From the NCBI GenBank assembly GCA_004555865.1, contig SFJO01000024.1:1-36495 (forward strand): DNA of 36,495 bases, in the 5' to 3' direction. The position numbers and the translations under genes were made by a program. Positions 7,845 to 15,523 of this stretch are shown one piece after another (the stretch's first letter is position 1; the number at the start of each line of letters is the position of its first letter). The notes under the pieces are model-generated. The model ran no database searches, was not told where the DNA came from, and saw only the letters and a program-made list of their open reading frames with translations. The DNA comes from Oscillospiraceae bacterium. GTDB taxonomy: Bacteria; Bacillota; Clostridia; Oscillospirales; Ruminococcaceae.

Positions 7845-8387
7845 TCAGCCGTTGTTCACCACAGCGCCAAAGCGCTTACGGGCAGTTTCGGCCCACAGGC
7901 CCTTCTGCCGCAGATATTCCTCCGCAAATGCGCGCACAGCACCCTTGCCGCCGGGGACCGGGGCAATATAGCGTGCCCGCTCCAGCACGTCCCGGGCGGC
8001 ATCCGCCGGGCAGGCTGCCAGGCCGCACGCTTCCATCGCTGCCAGGTCGTTCAGGTCGTCCCCGAAAAAGGCAGCTTCGGCCAGCGAAATGCCCATCTCT
8101 TCGCAGAGCGCTTTCAGCGCCGCGGGCTTGTCGGTGCAGCCCTGCACCACTCTGGCCACCGGCAGTTCGGCCATTCGGCGGGCTACGATCTCACTGGTTC
8201 GGCCGGTGATGACCGCCATCTGAACGCCCGCGGCCGCCAGCATCTGAATGCCCAGGCCATCCTTCACCGAAAACAGCTTGCACACCTCGCCGGCCGGCCC
8301 CATGCAGATGCTGCCATCGGTAAGGGTTCCGTCCACATCCAGCACCAGCAAGCGGAGGTTCGGCAAATTCTTGGTCGTTTGCGTCAT
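7845..8387 (-). CDS. KdsC-type HAD phosphatase (3-deoxy-ulosonate phosphate phosphatase)
   Basis: A 180-residue HAD-superfamily protein of the KdsC/NeuA-C-terminal subfamily, which removes the phosphate from Kdo-8-phosphate or related ulosonate phosphates. The nucleophile motif LVLDVDGTLTDG (14-25) supplies Asp17 and Asp19. The substrate-binding VITGRTS is typical of the subfamily, and GDDLNDL gives the magnesium-binding acidic loop. No large cap domain is present, as in the tetrameric KdsC family. The start overlaps the stop of the aldolase gene by ATGA, so the two are translationally coupled. Together with the downstream-acting kdsB homologue (10128-10877) it points to a CMP-activated ulosonic acid. 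Family is clear; the exact sugar phosphate is inferred. Confidence 0.88.
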   Translation of the reverse strand: MTQTTKNLPNLRLLVLDVDGTLTDGSICMGPAGEVCKLFSVKDGLGIQMLAAAGVQMAVITGRTSEIVARRMAELPVARVVQGCTDKPAALKALCEEMGISLAEAAFFGDDLNDLAAMEACGLAACPADAARDVLERARYIAPVPGGKGAVRAFAEEYLRQKGLWAETARKRFGAVVNNG

Positions 8388-10000
8388 TTCAATGCATCCT
8401 CAAATCGGCTGGGGGTCACGAACACCGGCAGCACGCCCTTGCGGCGGGCAGCCAGATCGGCCAACGCCCCGGCAATGCCCTGGTTGATCTCGGCGGCCTG
8501 CTGGGCCTCAAAGCGGCGTTCCATGTCCTGGGTGGTAAAGTTCTTTTTGTCCACGTCGTAGCCGTCCAGGCCGGCCAGTCCCACAGCCGCCGGGCGGCAG
8601 CCGTCCAGCAGGGTCAGCAGAAGGAGCGCAGCGTTGTCGGCGTACTTAAAGCCGGGGCGCAGCAGCGGGGCGATGTTCACCACCCACTGGCCCTCCCCCT
8701 CGCTCTCGCACAGATTGGAGGTAAGAACCTTGTCCACCTGGGCAAAGCGGGGGTCGTGCTTCCAATAATCATACCGCTTGGGGTTGGAGAAGAAGCACAG
8801 ATCCGGCAGCGGCTCGCCCTCGGCGGGCAGCTGGTTCACGGTGATGGTCAGGGCGTTGTGCGCCTGCTTCCATGCCGCCACCTTGTCCGCACAGGTGCGG
8901 CTGGTGGGGCCGGGCATCACCAGCAGCACGCTGCGGCCCTCCACCCTTTTGGCAAACACGTTCCGGCTGGTGCTGTCATCGCCGGTGCTGGCCAGGCGGC
9001 TGGCGTACAGCTTATCCACCAGGTCGTAATCGTACCGCTTGCGCACATCGGAAGGCAGCTGCTCCAGCACAAAGCGCATATCCTTGGCCCGCACGCTGGG
9101 CTTGTCCGACAGATAGGTGATGTTGTGTACATGGGCGCTGTAAATGCCCGCCAGGAAATACGGCACCGAATAGCCCCAGGTGCAGCGGCTGCGCATACTG
9201 CCCATGTAGTTGTCCACTGCGTCCAGCAGCACATCCAGGTCGTAATGGGCGCCCCAATGGCTGTTCAGGTAGCTGGCCACCAGTTCAGTGTTGGTGTTTC
9301 CCGCACCGCGGCCCATGCCGCACAGGGTGGCGTCAATGGTAATGTCTCGCACACCGTCGGCCAGGCGCGCAAACTCCTGGCTGAGCGCAAAGCTCATCTG
9401 CAGGTTGTTGTGGCTGTGGAAGCCCATGCGCACGCCGGGGGCCAGGTGCTCGTTGATGAGCCGGAACACCCGGGGCAGATCCTCGGGGTACATACTGCCG
9501 AAGGTATCCACGGTGGAGAAGGCATACGGCCCGATCTCGTTCACATCCGCGATCAGATCCAGCAGTTCCTCGTCCGAATAGCCCAGAATGTCCACCGGCT
9601 GCACATAGAGTTTGTAGCCTTTTCGCTTGATTTCACGGCAGAAATCCAGTACGTCCTTGCGCTCTTTTTTGAAGAAGCAGGCCCGCACACCGTCAATGCT
9701 GGTGCCGTCGTAAGGCTCCAGGTTGGAGATGTGGTAGCGGCTGTAATCCGACAGGCAGACATAGCTCACACCCTCCCGGCGCTGCCGGGGCAGATAGGGG
9801 CGGATCTGGGCCGCGTTGTTGTAAATGGTGCTTCCGGTGCGGTGGGTCTCATCCTTCAAAAAGCCCACCTCAACCACGTTCAGGCCCGCGTCGGTCATGC
9901 TGCGGGTAAAGCCCTTCACAAAGGTCTCCCCGAACATGGTATCCACCAGATAGCCGCCGTCCCGCAGGGTACAGTCCAGCAGCTGAATGCTCGTTTTCAT
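8384..10000 (-). CDS. HMGL-family aldolase with an extra C-terminal domain
   Basis: A 538-residue cytosolic protein. Residues 1 to about 290 form a TIM-barrel of the HMGL-like family (4-hydroxy-2-oxovalerate aldolase, isopropylmalate synthase): LLDCTLRDGG (7-16) carries the catalytic Arg13 and metal-binding Asp14, GFHSHNN (193-199) the metal-binding His pair, and GMGRGAGN (228-235) the conserved loop. Residues from about 350 form a second domain (SVLLVMPGPTSR, then CFFSNPKRYDYW) of unknown role. Members with this layout occur in surface-sugar clusters. It overlaps the KdsC-type phosphatase gene and shares an operon with kdsB, so I infer a pyruvate-dependent aldol step making a 3-deoxy-2-ulosonic acid. 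A carboxyl-transfer or degradative aldolase role cannot be excluded. GGAGG precedes the ATG at 10000. Confidence 0.82.
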   Translation of the reverse strand: MKTSIQLLDCTLRDGGYLVDTMFGETFVKGFTRSMTDAGLNVVEVGFLKDETHRTGSTIYNNAAQIRPYLPRQRREGVSYVCLSDYSRYHISNLEPYDGTSIDGVRACFFKKERKDVLDFCREIKRKGYKLYVQPVDILGYSDEELLDLIADVNEIGPYAFSTVDTFGSMYPEDLPRVFRLINEHLAPGVRMGFHSHNNLQMSFALSQEFARLADGVRDITIDATLCGMGRGAGNTNTELVASYLNSHWGAHYDLDVLLDAVDNYMGSMRSRCTWGYSVPYFLAGIYSAHVHNITYLSDKPSVRAKDMRFVLEQLPSDVRKRYDYDLVDKLYASRLASTGDDSTSRNVFAKRVEGRSVLLVMPGPTSRTCADKVAAWKQAHNALTITVNQLPAEGEPLPDLCFFSNPKRYDYWKHDPRFAQVDKVLTSNLCESEGEGQWVVNIAPLLRPGFKYADNAALLLLTLLDGCRPAAVGLAGLDGYDVDKKNFTTQDMERRFEAQQAAEINQGIAGALADLAARRKGVLPVFVTPSRFEDALK

Positions 10001-10127
10001 TGAAGGTTTCCTCCCTTCGGCGCAGCCGGCCCGGCAGGCAGAGGCCCTGCCGGGCAGAATGTCACTTCTTCCGGCAGTCGGGGCCCGCGCCGTGCCCCGG
10101 CACCGCCGTTTTTATGCAGGCACCGCC

Positions 10128-10877
10128 TCAGCCTTCGATTGTCTTATCCAGCCCAAGGCGGCGAATCTCCGCAATTACCTCGTCCAGATGGCGGGGGTAA
10201 TCCACGCTGATGTTTTCGTACTCGGTCTCGGCAAAGCGCATCTTGTAGCCGGCCTGCATGGCGCGCAGCGGCTCCACGCACTCGGCCAGCTCCAGGCTGG
10301 ACTGGGGCATTGCGCCAAACTTCAGCAGAAAATCCCGCTTGTATGCGTAAATGCCCACATGTTTGTATACGTCCACCTTGTCCACGTCCTTCAGGCCGCT
10401 GGGAATGGGGTTGCGGGAGAAGTACATGGCGTTGTTCAGGTCATCCGTGACCACCTTCACCGTGCTGTCGGCGGCAATCAGGTCCGGGTCCGTGATTTTC
10501 TTTTTCAGGCTGCCGAAGTAAACCTCCGGGTCATCGAACAGGCGGATGACCTGACGCACCATCTCCGGCTCCATCAGCGGCTCATCGCCCTGAATGTTGA
10601 TGAACAGGTCGCCCTCCACCTTGGCGGCCACCTCGGCCACCCGGTCCGAACCGGTGGGGTGGTCGGGGCTGGTCATCACCACGGGAATGCCGTAGCTCTC
10701 GCAGGCGGCCTGAATGCGCTCATCGTCGGTGGCCACATACACCGCGTCCAGCTGCTCCACCTTTTTGGCCTGGCGGTACACCCACCAGATCATGGGGCGG
10801 CCGCAGATGTCCGCCAAAGGCTTGCCGGGGAAACGGGAAGAACGATAACGTGCAGGAATAACCCCAATGATTTTCAT
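10128..10877 (-). CDS. kdsB: CMP-ulosonate (Kdo-type) cytidylyltransferase
   Basis: A 249-residue protein close in length and motifs to KdsB, which activates Kdo with CTP to give CMP-Kdo. IIGVIPARYRSSRFPGKPL (3-21) is the nucleotide-binding signature. FINIQGDEPL contains the magnesium-binding Asp, and MYFSRNPIP and the ELAE..EPLRA stretch are also typical. The start at 10877 follows AGAGGAG with 9 bases spacing; upstream sequence in frame is low-quality protein and was excluded. It lies in the export operon with the aldolase, phosphatase and a GT52-like transferase. Kdo is rare in Gram-positives, so the natural substrate may be Kdo or a close analogue. A hairpin at 10029-10055 lies in the spacer before the aldolase gene. 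Confidence 0.9.
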   Translation of the reverse strand: MKIIGVIPARYRSSRFPGKPLADICGRPMIWWVYRQAKKVEQLDAVYVATDDERIQAACESYGIPVVMTSPDHPTGSDRVAEVAAKVEGDLFINIQGDEPLMEPEMVRQVIRLFDDPEVYFGSLKKKITDPDLIAADSTVKVVTDDLNNAMYFSRNPIPSGLKDVDKVDVYKHVGIYAYKRDFLLKFGAMPQSSLELAECVEPLRAMQAGYKMRFAETEYENISVDYPRHLDEVIAEIRRLGLDKTIEG

Positions 10878-11054
10878 AATCGTGAACTCCTCTTTTTCAA
10901 TTGCACTGTAAAACGCTGCCTGCACCAAACCACAGCGGGTTCTGCACCGCCAACCGTCCGCCAAACGCGGAACGAACCACGGCCGCACAGCCGCCGTTTG
11001 CAGCCCCGAAAACAGGTTCAGGCCGCGGCGGCAACCCGCCCGCAAGGCAGCAGA

Positions 11055-12032
11055 TCAACCCTTTTGGTAGGGCGCAATATAGTCGTAATCCAGCGAAATT
11101 TTCTCGTCGGCACACTGCAGATTGCGCACCGAGGCCGTACACAGGCCCACGGCCCGGGCAAAGCGCACCTCGAAGCAGTAATCCAGCAATTCCGAGGGCA
11201 TGAACCGGTCCAGCACCACGGCATCGGGCAAAAGCTGCTCATAGTCCGTGGTGTCCCGCGGGTGGGTCTTAACGTACAGCTGGTATCCCTTGCAGTAGCG
11301 CTCCACCGTGTCGGTCACCAGCCGGTTCTGGGCGTCCTGGCTGGGCAGATCGTGGTCCACATAAAAGCTGCGGGGCAGCAAAAGGCAGGCCGGCTTGTCG
11401 GTTTTCGGCAGCTCCTGCCGGACGAACACCCGGCGCAGCACCGCCTTCTTTTCGGAAGAAAGGCCGCCCAGAATGGCAAACAGGTCAAAGGTGCGGGCCT
11501 TTTCGGGGTAATAGGCCACCCGGGCCGGGTCGGTCATCTCCACGGCCTGCACACCCCGGTAAGCGCCCCAATAAAGGTAGCCCTTCCCTTCCCGCTGCCG
11601 CAGGGCAAAATCCGGCGCGGCGGCCTGGCCGTCAATGTACTGGTTGGGATGGTCCAGATGGTTCCGGGTGTCCTCCCCCAGCACATAGCAGGCCTTGCAG
11701 TCCTGTAGCCAGCGGCCGAAGGGCGTCCAGTCGTTGTACACCACAATCTCATCGTAGTGGGCAGGGTTCACCTTCCAGCCGGTGCGGCGCACACCCAGCC
11801 GCTGACGAAGCCGGTACAGAACCGCCCCGTCGTTTGCGGGGGCAGGCCAGGCGGAATCCGCCGGGCAGTACACCCGTTCAAACAGCCCGCTGGCCCGCAG
11901 CCGGTCCGCCAGGGCTAGCCGCCCGGGAATGCTGTCGGACAAGCCGATCTCGGCCCGGCAGCTCTCCTTCAGGCAGGCGGCCACAGCCTCCAGCACATGG
12001 TACTGGGTGCCGCACAAAAACAGTTTGTTCAT
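11055..12032 (-). CDS. GT52-like glycosyltransferase (sialyl/polysialyltransferase-like fold)
   Basis: A 325-residue protein of the GT-B type resembling family GT52 and the polysialyltransferase-like group, many of which use CMP-activated ulosonic acids. It begins LFLCGTQYHVLEAV (4-17), the usual N-terminal nucleotide-fold strand of this group. It has EIVVYNDWTP (95-104), YVKTHPRD (253-260, the Lys-x-His-Pro donor-site signature) and FMPSELLDY (277-285). The start at 12032 is preferred over one 18 bases upstream because GGAG sits 7 bases before it, within the end of wzt. The gap to wzt is 4 bases. With kdsB next in the operon, CMP-Kdo or a related sugar is the likely donor. The acceptor is unknown. 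Confidence 0.78.
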   Translation of the reverse strand: MNKLFLCGTQYHVLEAVAACLKESCRAEIGLSDSIPGRLALADRLRASGLFERVYCPADSAWPAPANDGAVLYRLRQRLGVRRTGWKVNPAHYDEIVVYNDWTPFGRWLQDCKACYVLGEDTRNHLDHPNQYIDGQAAAPDFALRQREGKGYLYWGAYRGVQAVEMTDPARVAYYPEKARTFDLFAILGGLSSEKKAVLRRVFVRQELPKTDKPACLLLPRSFYVDHDLPSQDAQNRLVTDTVERYCKGYQLYVKTHPRDTTDYEQLLPDAVVLDRFMPSELLDYCFEVRFARAVGLCTASVRNLQCADEKISLDYDYIAPYQKG

Positions 12033-12036
12033 TCGA

Positions 12037-13329
12037 TCACTCCGCCTCACTCTCCAGCAGCTTAACCGGCGGGAAATGGATGCGGCCCCAGCCGGTGGGC
12101 CATTCCGGCATGGTCAGGTCAGTTCCCGTCACCTCAAAGTGGAACTCCACATTGGGCTTGTCCAGGCAGATGGGGCTGGTGAGCGACTTTTCAAACACGT
12201 CCAGATAGAAGAAATACTGGCCTTCGCCCAAAAGGCCCGGGTCAAAGCTGAACTGGGTTCGGTAGGTCTTGCCCGGCTCGGCGGCGCCCAGGTTCACCGG
12301 ATGAGTGATGCCCACGGCACTGCCGTCCCGATAATGCAGGTTCATCTTCATGTTCACGCCATCGAACCGCTCGTTCGCCTTCCAGGTGATCTGGATGACG
12401 ATGGGCTCATTGTCCGCGAACACGCTGCTCTCCTTGCCTACAAAGCGCAGCTCCTCCACAAACAGGCGGTGGCCGGCGCTGGGTACCTGACGGCCCACGT
12501 TCCGCAGGTCATAGTGGGTCACATTCACATCGGTGGTGTCCATGTAGATGGCAATGGCCGTCTCCACGTCGCCGTCGTAGATGAGCTTGCCCTTGTCCAG
12601 CACAATGCAGCGGGTGCACAGCTGGCGAATGGTGCTCATGTTGTGGCTTACATACAGAACGGTGCGCCCCTCCTGCCCGGCCACATCGCTCATCTTGCCC
12701 AAGCATTTCTGCTGGAACTTCATGTCGCCCACCGCCAGAACCTCGTCCATCACCATGATTTCCGAGTCCAGATGGGCGGCCACCGCAAAGGCCAGCTTCA
12801 CGAACATACCGCTGGAATAGCGCTTGACCGGGGTGTCAATGAATTCGCCGCACTCGGAGAACTCGATGATCTGGTCGATCTTCGCGTCCACCTCGGCCTT
12901 GGTCATGCCCAGAATCGCGCCGTTCATGTAGATATTTTCGCGGCCGGTCATCTCGTTGTTGAAGCCGGTGCCCACCTCCAGCATACTGGCCACCCGGCCC
13001 TTCAGGCGGATTTCACCCTCGGTGGGGGCCGTAATGCGGCTGAGCACCTTCAAAAAGGTGCTCTTGCCGGCACCGTTTCGGCCGATGATGCCCAGCGCCT
13101 CGCCCTGGTACACGGTCAGGTCAATGCCGTTCAGGGCCATAAACGTGGTGCCGAACAGCCGGGTGTCGGTGCCGATGACCAGGTTCGGGTCTTCCTTGCC
13201 GCGCACTCTGGCCCACCAGCTCTGCAGGTCGGCGGTCAGGGTTCCGCCGCCGATCTGGCCCAGCTTGTATTTCTTTTTCAGTCCCGTCACCTGAATGACC
13301 GGAACGCGCTCTTCGCTCTGTCTTGCCAT
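12037..13329 (-). CDS. wzt: Polysaccharide ABC exporter ATPase with C-terminal glycan-binding domain
   Basis: A 430-residue Wzt/TagH-type ATPase powering export of a finished polysaccharide through Wzm. GRNGAGKST (83-91) is Walker A, YSSGM (171-175) the ABC signature, and IMVMDEVLAVGD (191-202) Walker B with the D-loop. HN in YVSHNMS is the switch His region. Residues from about 285 form a beta-rich extension like the Wzt C-terminal domain that recognises the chain end of the cargo. The start at 13329 follows GGAGG by 8 bases; an ATG 15 bases upstream overlaps the wzm stop and lacks a site. It is tightly linked to wzm and the GT52-like gene. An N-terminal insertion (27-55) before the core domain is typical of this family. 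Confidence 0.93.
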   Translation of the reverse strand: MARQSEERVPVIQVTGLKKKYKLGQIGGGTLTADLQSWWARVRGKEDPNLVIGTDTRLFGTTFMALNGIDLTVYQGEALGIIGRNGAGKSTFLKVLSRITAPTEGEIRLKGRVASMLEVGTGFNNEMTGRENIYMNGAILGMTKAEVDAKIDQIIEFSECGEFIDTPVKRYSSGMFVKLAFAVAAHLDSEIMVMDEVLAVGDMKFQQKCLGKMSDVAGQEGRTVLYVSHNMSTIRQLCTRCIVLDKGKLIYDGDVETAIAIYMDTTDVNVTHYDLRNVGRQVPSAGHRLFVEELRFVGKESSVFADNEPIVIQITWKANERFDGVNMKMNLHYRDGSAVGITHPVNLGAAEPGKTYRTQFSFDPGLLGEGQYFFYLDVFEKSLTSPICLDKPNVEFHFEVTGTDLTMPEWPTGWGRIHFPPVKLLESEAE

Positions 13330-13343
13330 GTTCCTGTCCTCCA

Positions 13344-14207
13344 TTACACGGTGTCCATAAAGGTCTTTTCAATGCGGCTGAACAGAATCACGCCCACCGC
13401 CAGCAGCACCAGCGTGCACACCGCGCTGTACACAAGGCCCCATACCGAAATGGTGCCCGAGCCCAGCAGGGCCATGCGGGCCGCCTCCACCAGATGGGTC
13501 ATGGGGTTCAGGCTGACCAGAACGGCCATGCGGGGGCTTTCGGCCAGCTGGCTCATAGGGTACACCACGGGGGTGGCGTACATCCACAGCTGCACACCGA
13601 AGCCGACGGCAATGGCCAGGTCGCGGTATTTGGTGGTCAGGCTGGACACAATGATGCCCACGCCCAGGCCCAGCATCAGCACTTCCAGCAGCAGCACCGG
13701 CAGGTACAGCAGCCAGATGGTAAAATGCACACAGCCTGGGTCGCTCACTGCAAAGAACACCCAGAAGCACAGGAACATCACCAGCTGAATGCCGAAGTTC
13801 AGCAGCGCAGTGAGCACCTGGCTGATGGGCACCGTCAGCCGGGGAAAGTACACCTTGCCCATCACCCCGGCGTTGGCCACAAAGGTATTGGCGGTGTTGT
13901 TGATGCAGTTTGCAAACAAGGTCCACACCGTGTTGCCTGCCATATAGAAGAGGAAACTGGGTACACCGTCGGTAGGAATGTTGGCAATGCCGGTAAAGAT
14001 CACGTTGAAGATGATGGTGGTGATCAGCGGGTTCAGCAGCACCCAGGCGGGGCCTAAAATGGTCTGCTTGTACAGCACGGTGAAGTTTCGCTTCACAAAC
14101 ATCCAGATCAGATCCCGGTACTGCCACAGCTCATGAAGGTCAATGTCAAACCAGCCAGTGCGGGGCCGGATGATCGTTGTCCACGATTCGTTTTGGTTGT
14201 TGGCCAT
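13344..14207 (-). CDS. wzm: Polysaccharide ABC exporter permease
   Basis: An ABC-2 type permease of 287 residues from the start at 14207. That start follows AAGGA at 10 bases; an ATG 27 bases further up (14234) is also possible but has a poorer site. The cytosolic amphipathic start (PRTGWFDIDLHELWQYRDL) and LGPAWVLLNPL are characteristic of Wzm/TagG, and six hydrophobic helices follow. It pairs with Wzt to move a lipid-linked polysaccharide or teichoic-acid-like chain across the membrane. It is the first gene of the export operon, behind an extended -10 promoter at 14327-14335. Its last codon overlaps the sequence leading into wzt. Confidence 0.92.
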   Translation of the reverse strand: MANNQNESWTTIIRPRTGWFDIDLHELWQYRDLIWMFVKRNFTVLYKQTILGPAWVLLNPLITTIIFNVIFTGIANIPTDGVPSFLFYMAGNTVWTLFANCINNTANTFVANAGVMGKVYFPRLTVPISQVLTALLNFGIQLVMFLCFWVFFAVSDPGCVHFTIWLLYLPVLLLEVLMLGLGVGIIVSSLTTKYRDLAIAVGFGVQLWMYATPVVYPMSQLAESPRMAVLVSLNPMTHLVEAARMALLGSGTISVWGLVYSAVCTLVLLAVGVILFSRIEKTFMDTV

Positions 14208-14326
14208 TGTCTTCGTTTCCTTTTTATTTTTCATAAGTTCTTATCGCTACACTGCAGTTCCCGGCCGGAACGGCGATGTTCGGACCGGTTTGCTCCGCTC
14301 ATCGGCAAATGAGCAGATATAAAAGG

Positions 14327-14335
14327 ATTATAGCA
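14327..14335 (-). promoter_or_regulatory. Extended -10 promoter of the wzm-wzt-kdsB operon
   Basis: The minus strand reads TGCTATAAT (14335-14327), an extended -10 element, with a poor -35 (TTTTCT) 17 bases upstream. It lies about 120 bases before wzm and immediately downstream of the terminator of the preceding glycosyltransferase operon, so the export genes have their own transcription start. Confidence 0.6.
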
Positions 14336-14350
14336 CATTTTATTGCAAAA

Positions 14351-14377
14351 GAAAACAGCCCGGCTTTTGCCGGACTG
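14351..14377 (-). terminator. Terminator of the glycosyltransferase operon
   Basis: Arms 14356-14364 and 14369-14377 (9 bp with one mismatch, 4-base loop) are followed on the minus strand by TTTTCTTTTG. It sits 12 bases after the stop at 14389 and separates the GT operon from the export operon. Confidence 0.8.
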
Positions 14378-14388
14378 CTTGTTTCGTT

Positions 14389-15468
14389 TCATTCCCTCAC
14401 AATGGCCTCCAGGCCCTTCCAGTCGGCCCAGGTGGGGTGCAGGCACCGGCCCAGCTTGTAGCGGTGCCAGTAAAAGGAATTGTTTTCCAGCCGCCCGCGG
14501 GAGAGTTTTGCCACCAGTTTGGTGTTTTTCCGGCGCAGGGGGGTATAAAACACCGTGTAGAGCTTATTTTTTCTGAAATAATCCAGCAGCCGCCCCAGCG
14601 CCGGGTCCTCATAAATCCAGGCCGCGTCCTGCTCCAGCGTATCCGGCGGCAGGCAGCTCAGGCTGAAGGCCAGGGTCTGCACATATTCCAGTGCATAGAA
14701 CTGCAGGCTCTTCGGCGGCACATGGTACACGTTCAGGCAGTCGGTCAAAAAGCCGTCAAACATGGCCAGGTGCCAGGGCTTCAGGGGCTGACGGCCGCTG
14801 CTGCTCACGCTCTCGGCGTTGTCCCTCTCCCAGAAATAGAGGGGAAGCTGCACCACCGCGCACTGGGCCGCCGCATTCCTCTGCCAGTGAGCGGCCAGAT
14901 AGTCCCGCATGAAGGGGCGGTCCTCGTAGCCGTCCCGGATGGTCTCGTCAAAGCGCACCCCGTATCGGCGCATCAAATCCAGGTCCAAAAGCTTGCCCCA
15001 GGGCGGCGGAAACGGTGCGTCGTTGTACAGGTACGAGGCCTGCCGGGCCGCATAGCGCTGCACCGGGGTGTCCGGCGCGAACGCCCCGTCAGGCAACTCT
15101 TTCCGGATCTCCGTGTGCAGCCCCAGCACAAAATCACCGAGGAACCGCTTCTGCACGGCCAAAAGCGCTTCCAGTGCGCAGGGGGCCAGCAGATCGTCCT
15201 GATCCATCAGCACCGCATACGGGCTTTTCGCGGCGGCAAGGCCCGCGTTGCGTGCGCTGCACACGCCGCCGTTCGCCTTGTGGATGACCCGAAAGCGGCC
15301 GTCCTTCGCCGCCCACTCGTCGCAGATTTCGCCGGAATTGTCCGGGCTTCCGTCGTCCACCAGCAGTGCCTCCCAGTCCGGCATGGTCTGCGCCTGCAGG
15401 CTTGCAAAGCACCGGGGCAGATACTTTGCCATATTGTAAACCGGGATTACTACGCTCACTTGTGCCAT
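14389..15468 (-). CDS. GT2 family glycosyltransferase (last gene of the GT operon)
   Basis: A 359-residue GT-A enzyme using a nucleotide-diphosphate sugar. VVIPVYNMAKYLPRC (6-20) begins the nucleotide fold, VDDGS (37-41) contacts the nucleotide, and DQDD (89-92) is the metal-binding DxD site. GYEDRPFM supplies the usual catalytic acidic region. There are no membrane helices; the basic C-terminus may touch the membrane or a partner. GAGGAACC precedes the ATG. It is one of seven GT2 paralogues in the operon and shares a 26-base identical block (15338-15363) with the GT2 gene at 20606-21580. Donor and acceptor sugars cannot be told from sequence. Confidence 0.9.
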   Translation of the reverse strand: MAQVSVVIPVYNMAKYLPRCFASLQAQTMPDWEALLVDDGSPDNSGEICDEWAAKDGRFRVIHKANGGVCSARNAGLAAAKSPYAVLMDQDDLLAPCALEALLAVQKRFLGDFVLGLHTEIRKELPDGAFAPDTPVQRYAARQASYLYNDAPFPPPWGKLLDLDLMRRYGVRFDETIRDGYEDRPFMRDYLAAHWQRNAAAQCAVVQLPLYFWERDNAESVSSSGRQPLKPWHLAMFDGFLTDCLNVYHVPPKSLQFYALEYVQTLAFSLSCLPPDTLEQDAAWIYEDPALGRLLDYFRKNKLYTVFYTPLRRKNTKLVAKLSRGRLENNSFYWHRYKLGRCLHPTWADWKGLEAIVRE

Positions 15469-15523
15469 AAGGTTCCTCGTTTTCCGGGCGGAGCCGCCCT
15501 GATTTTATGCTGCCCGGTGCGTT

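Noticed and set aside
8756..10003. Long plus-strand ORF of over 400 codons opposite the aldolase gene, and similar ones at 11929-13788 and 18972-20831
   Set aside because: They are antisense to genes with clear family motifs. Their His/Gln/Ala-rich sequences are what GC-rich antisense frames give, and they lack ribosome-binding sites and domains.
10029..10055. 10-bp hairpin between kdsB and the aldolase gene as a terminator
   Set aside because: No T-tract follows on the minus strand and the genes on both sides belong to one functional set. At most it is an mRNA-stability element.
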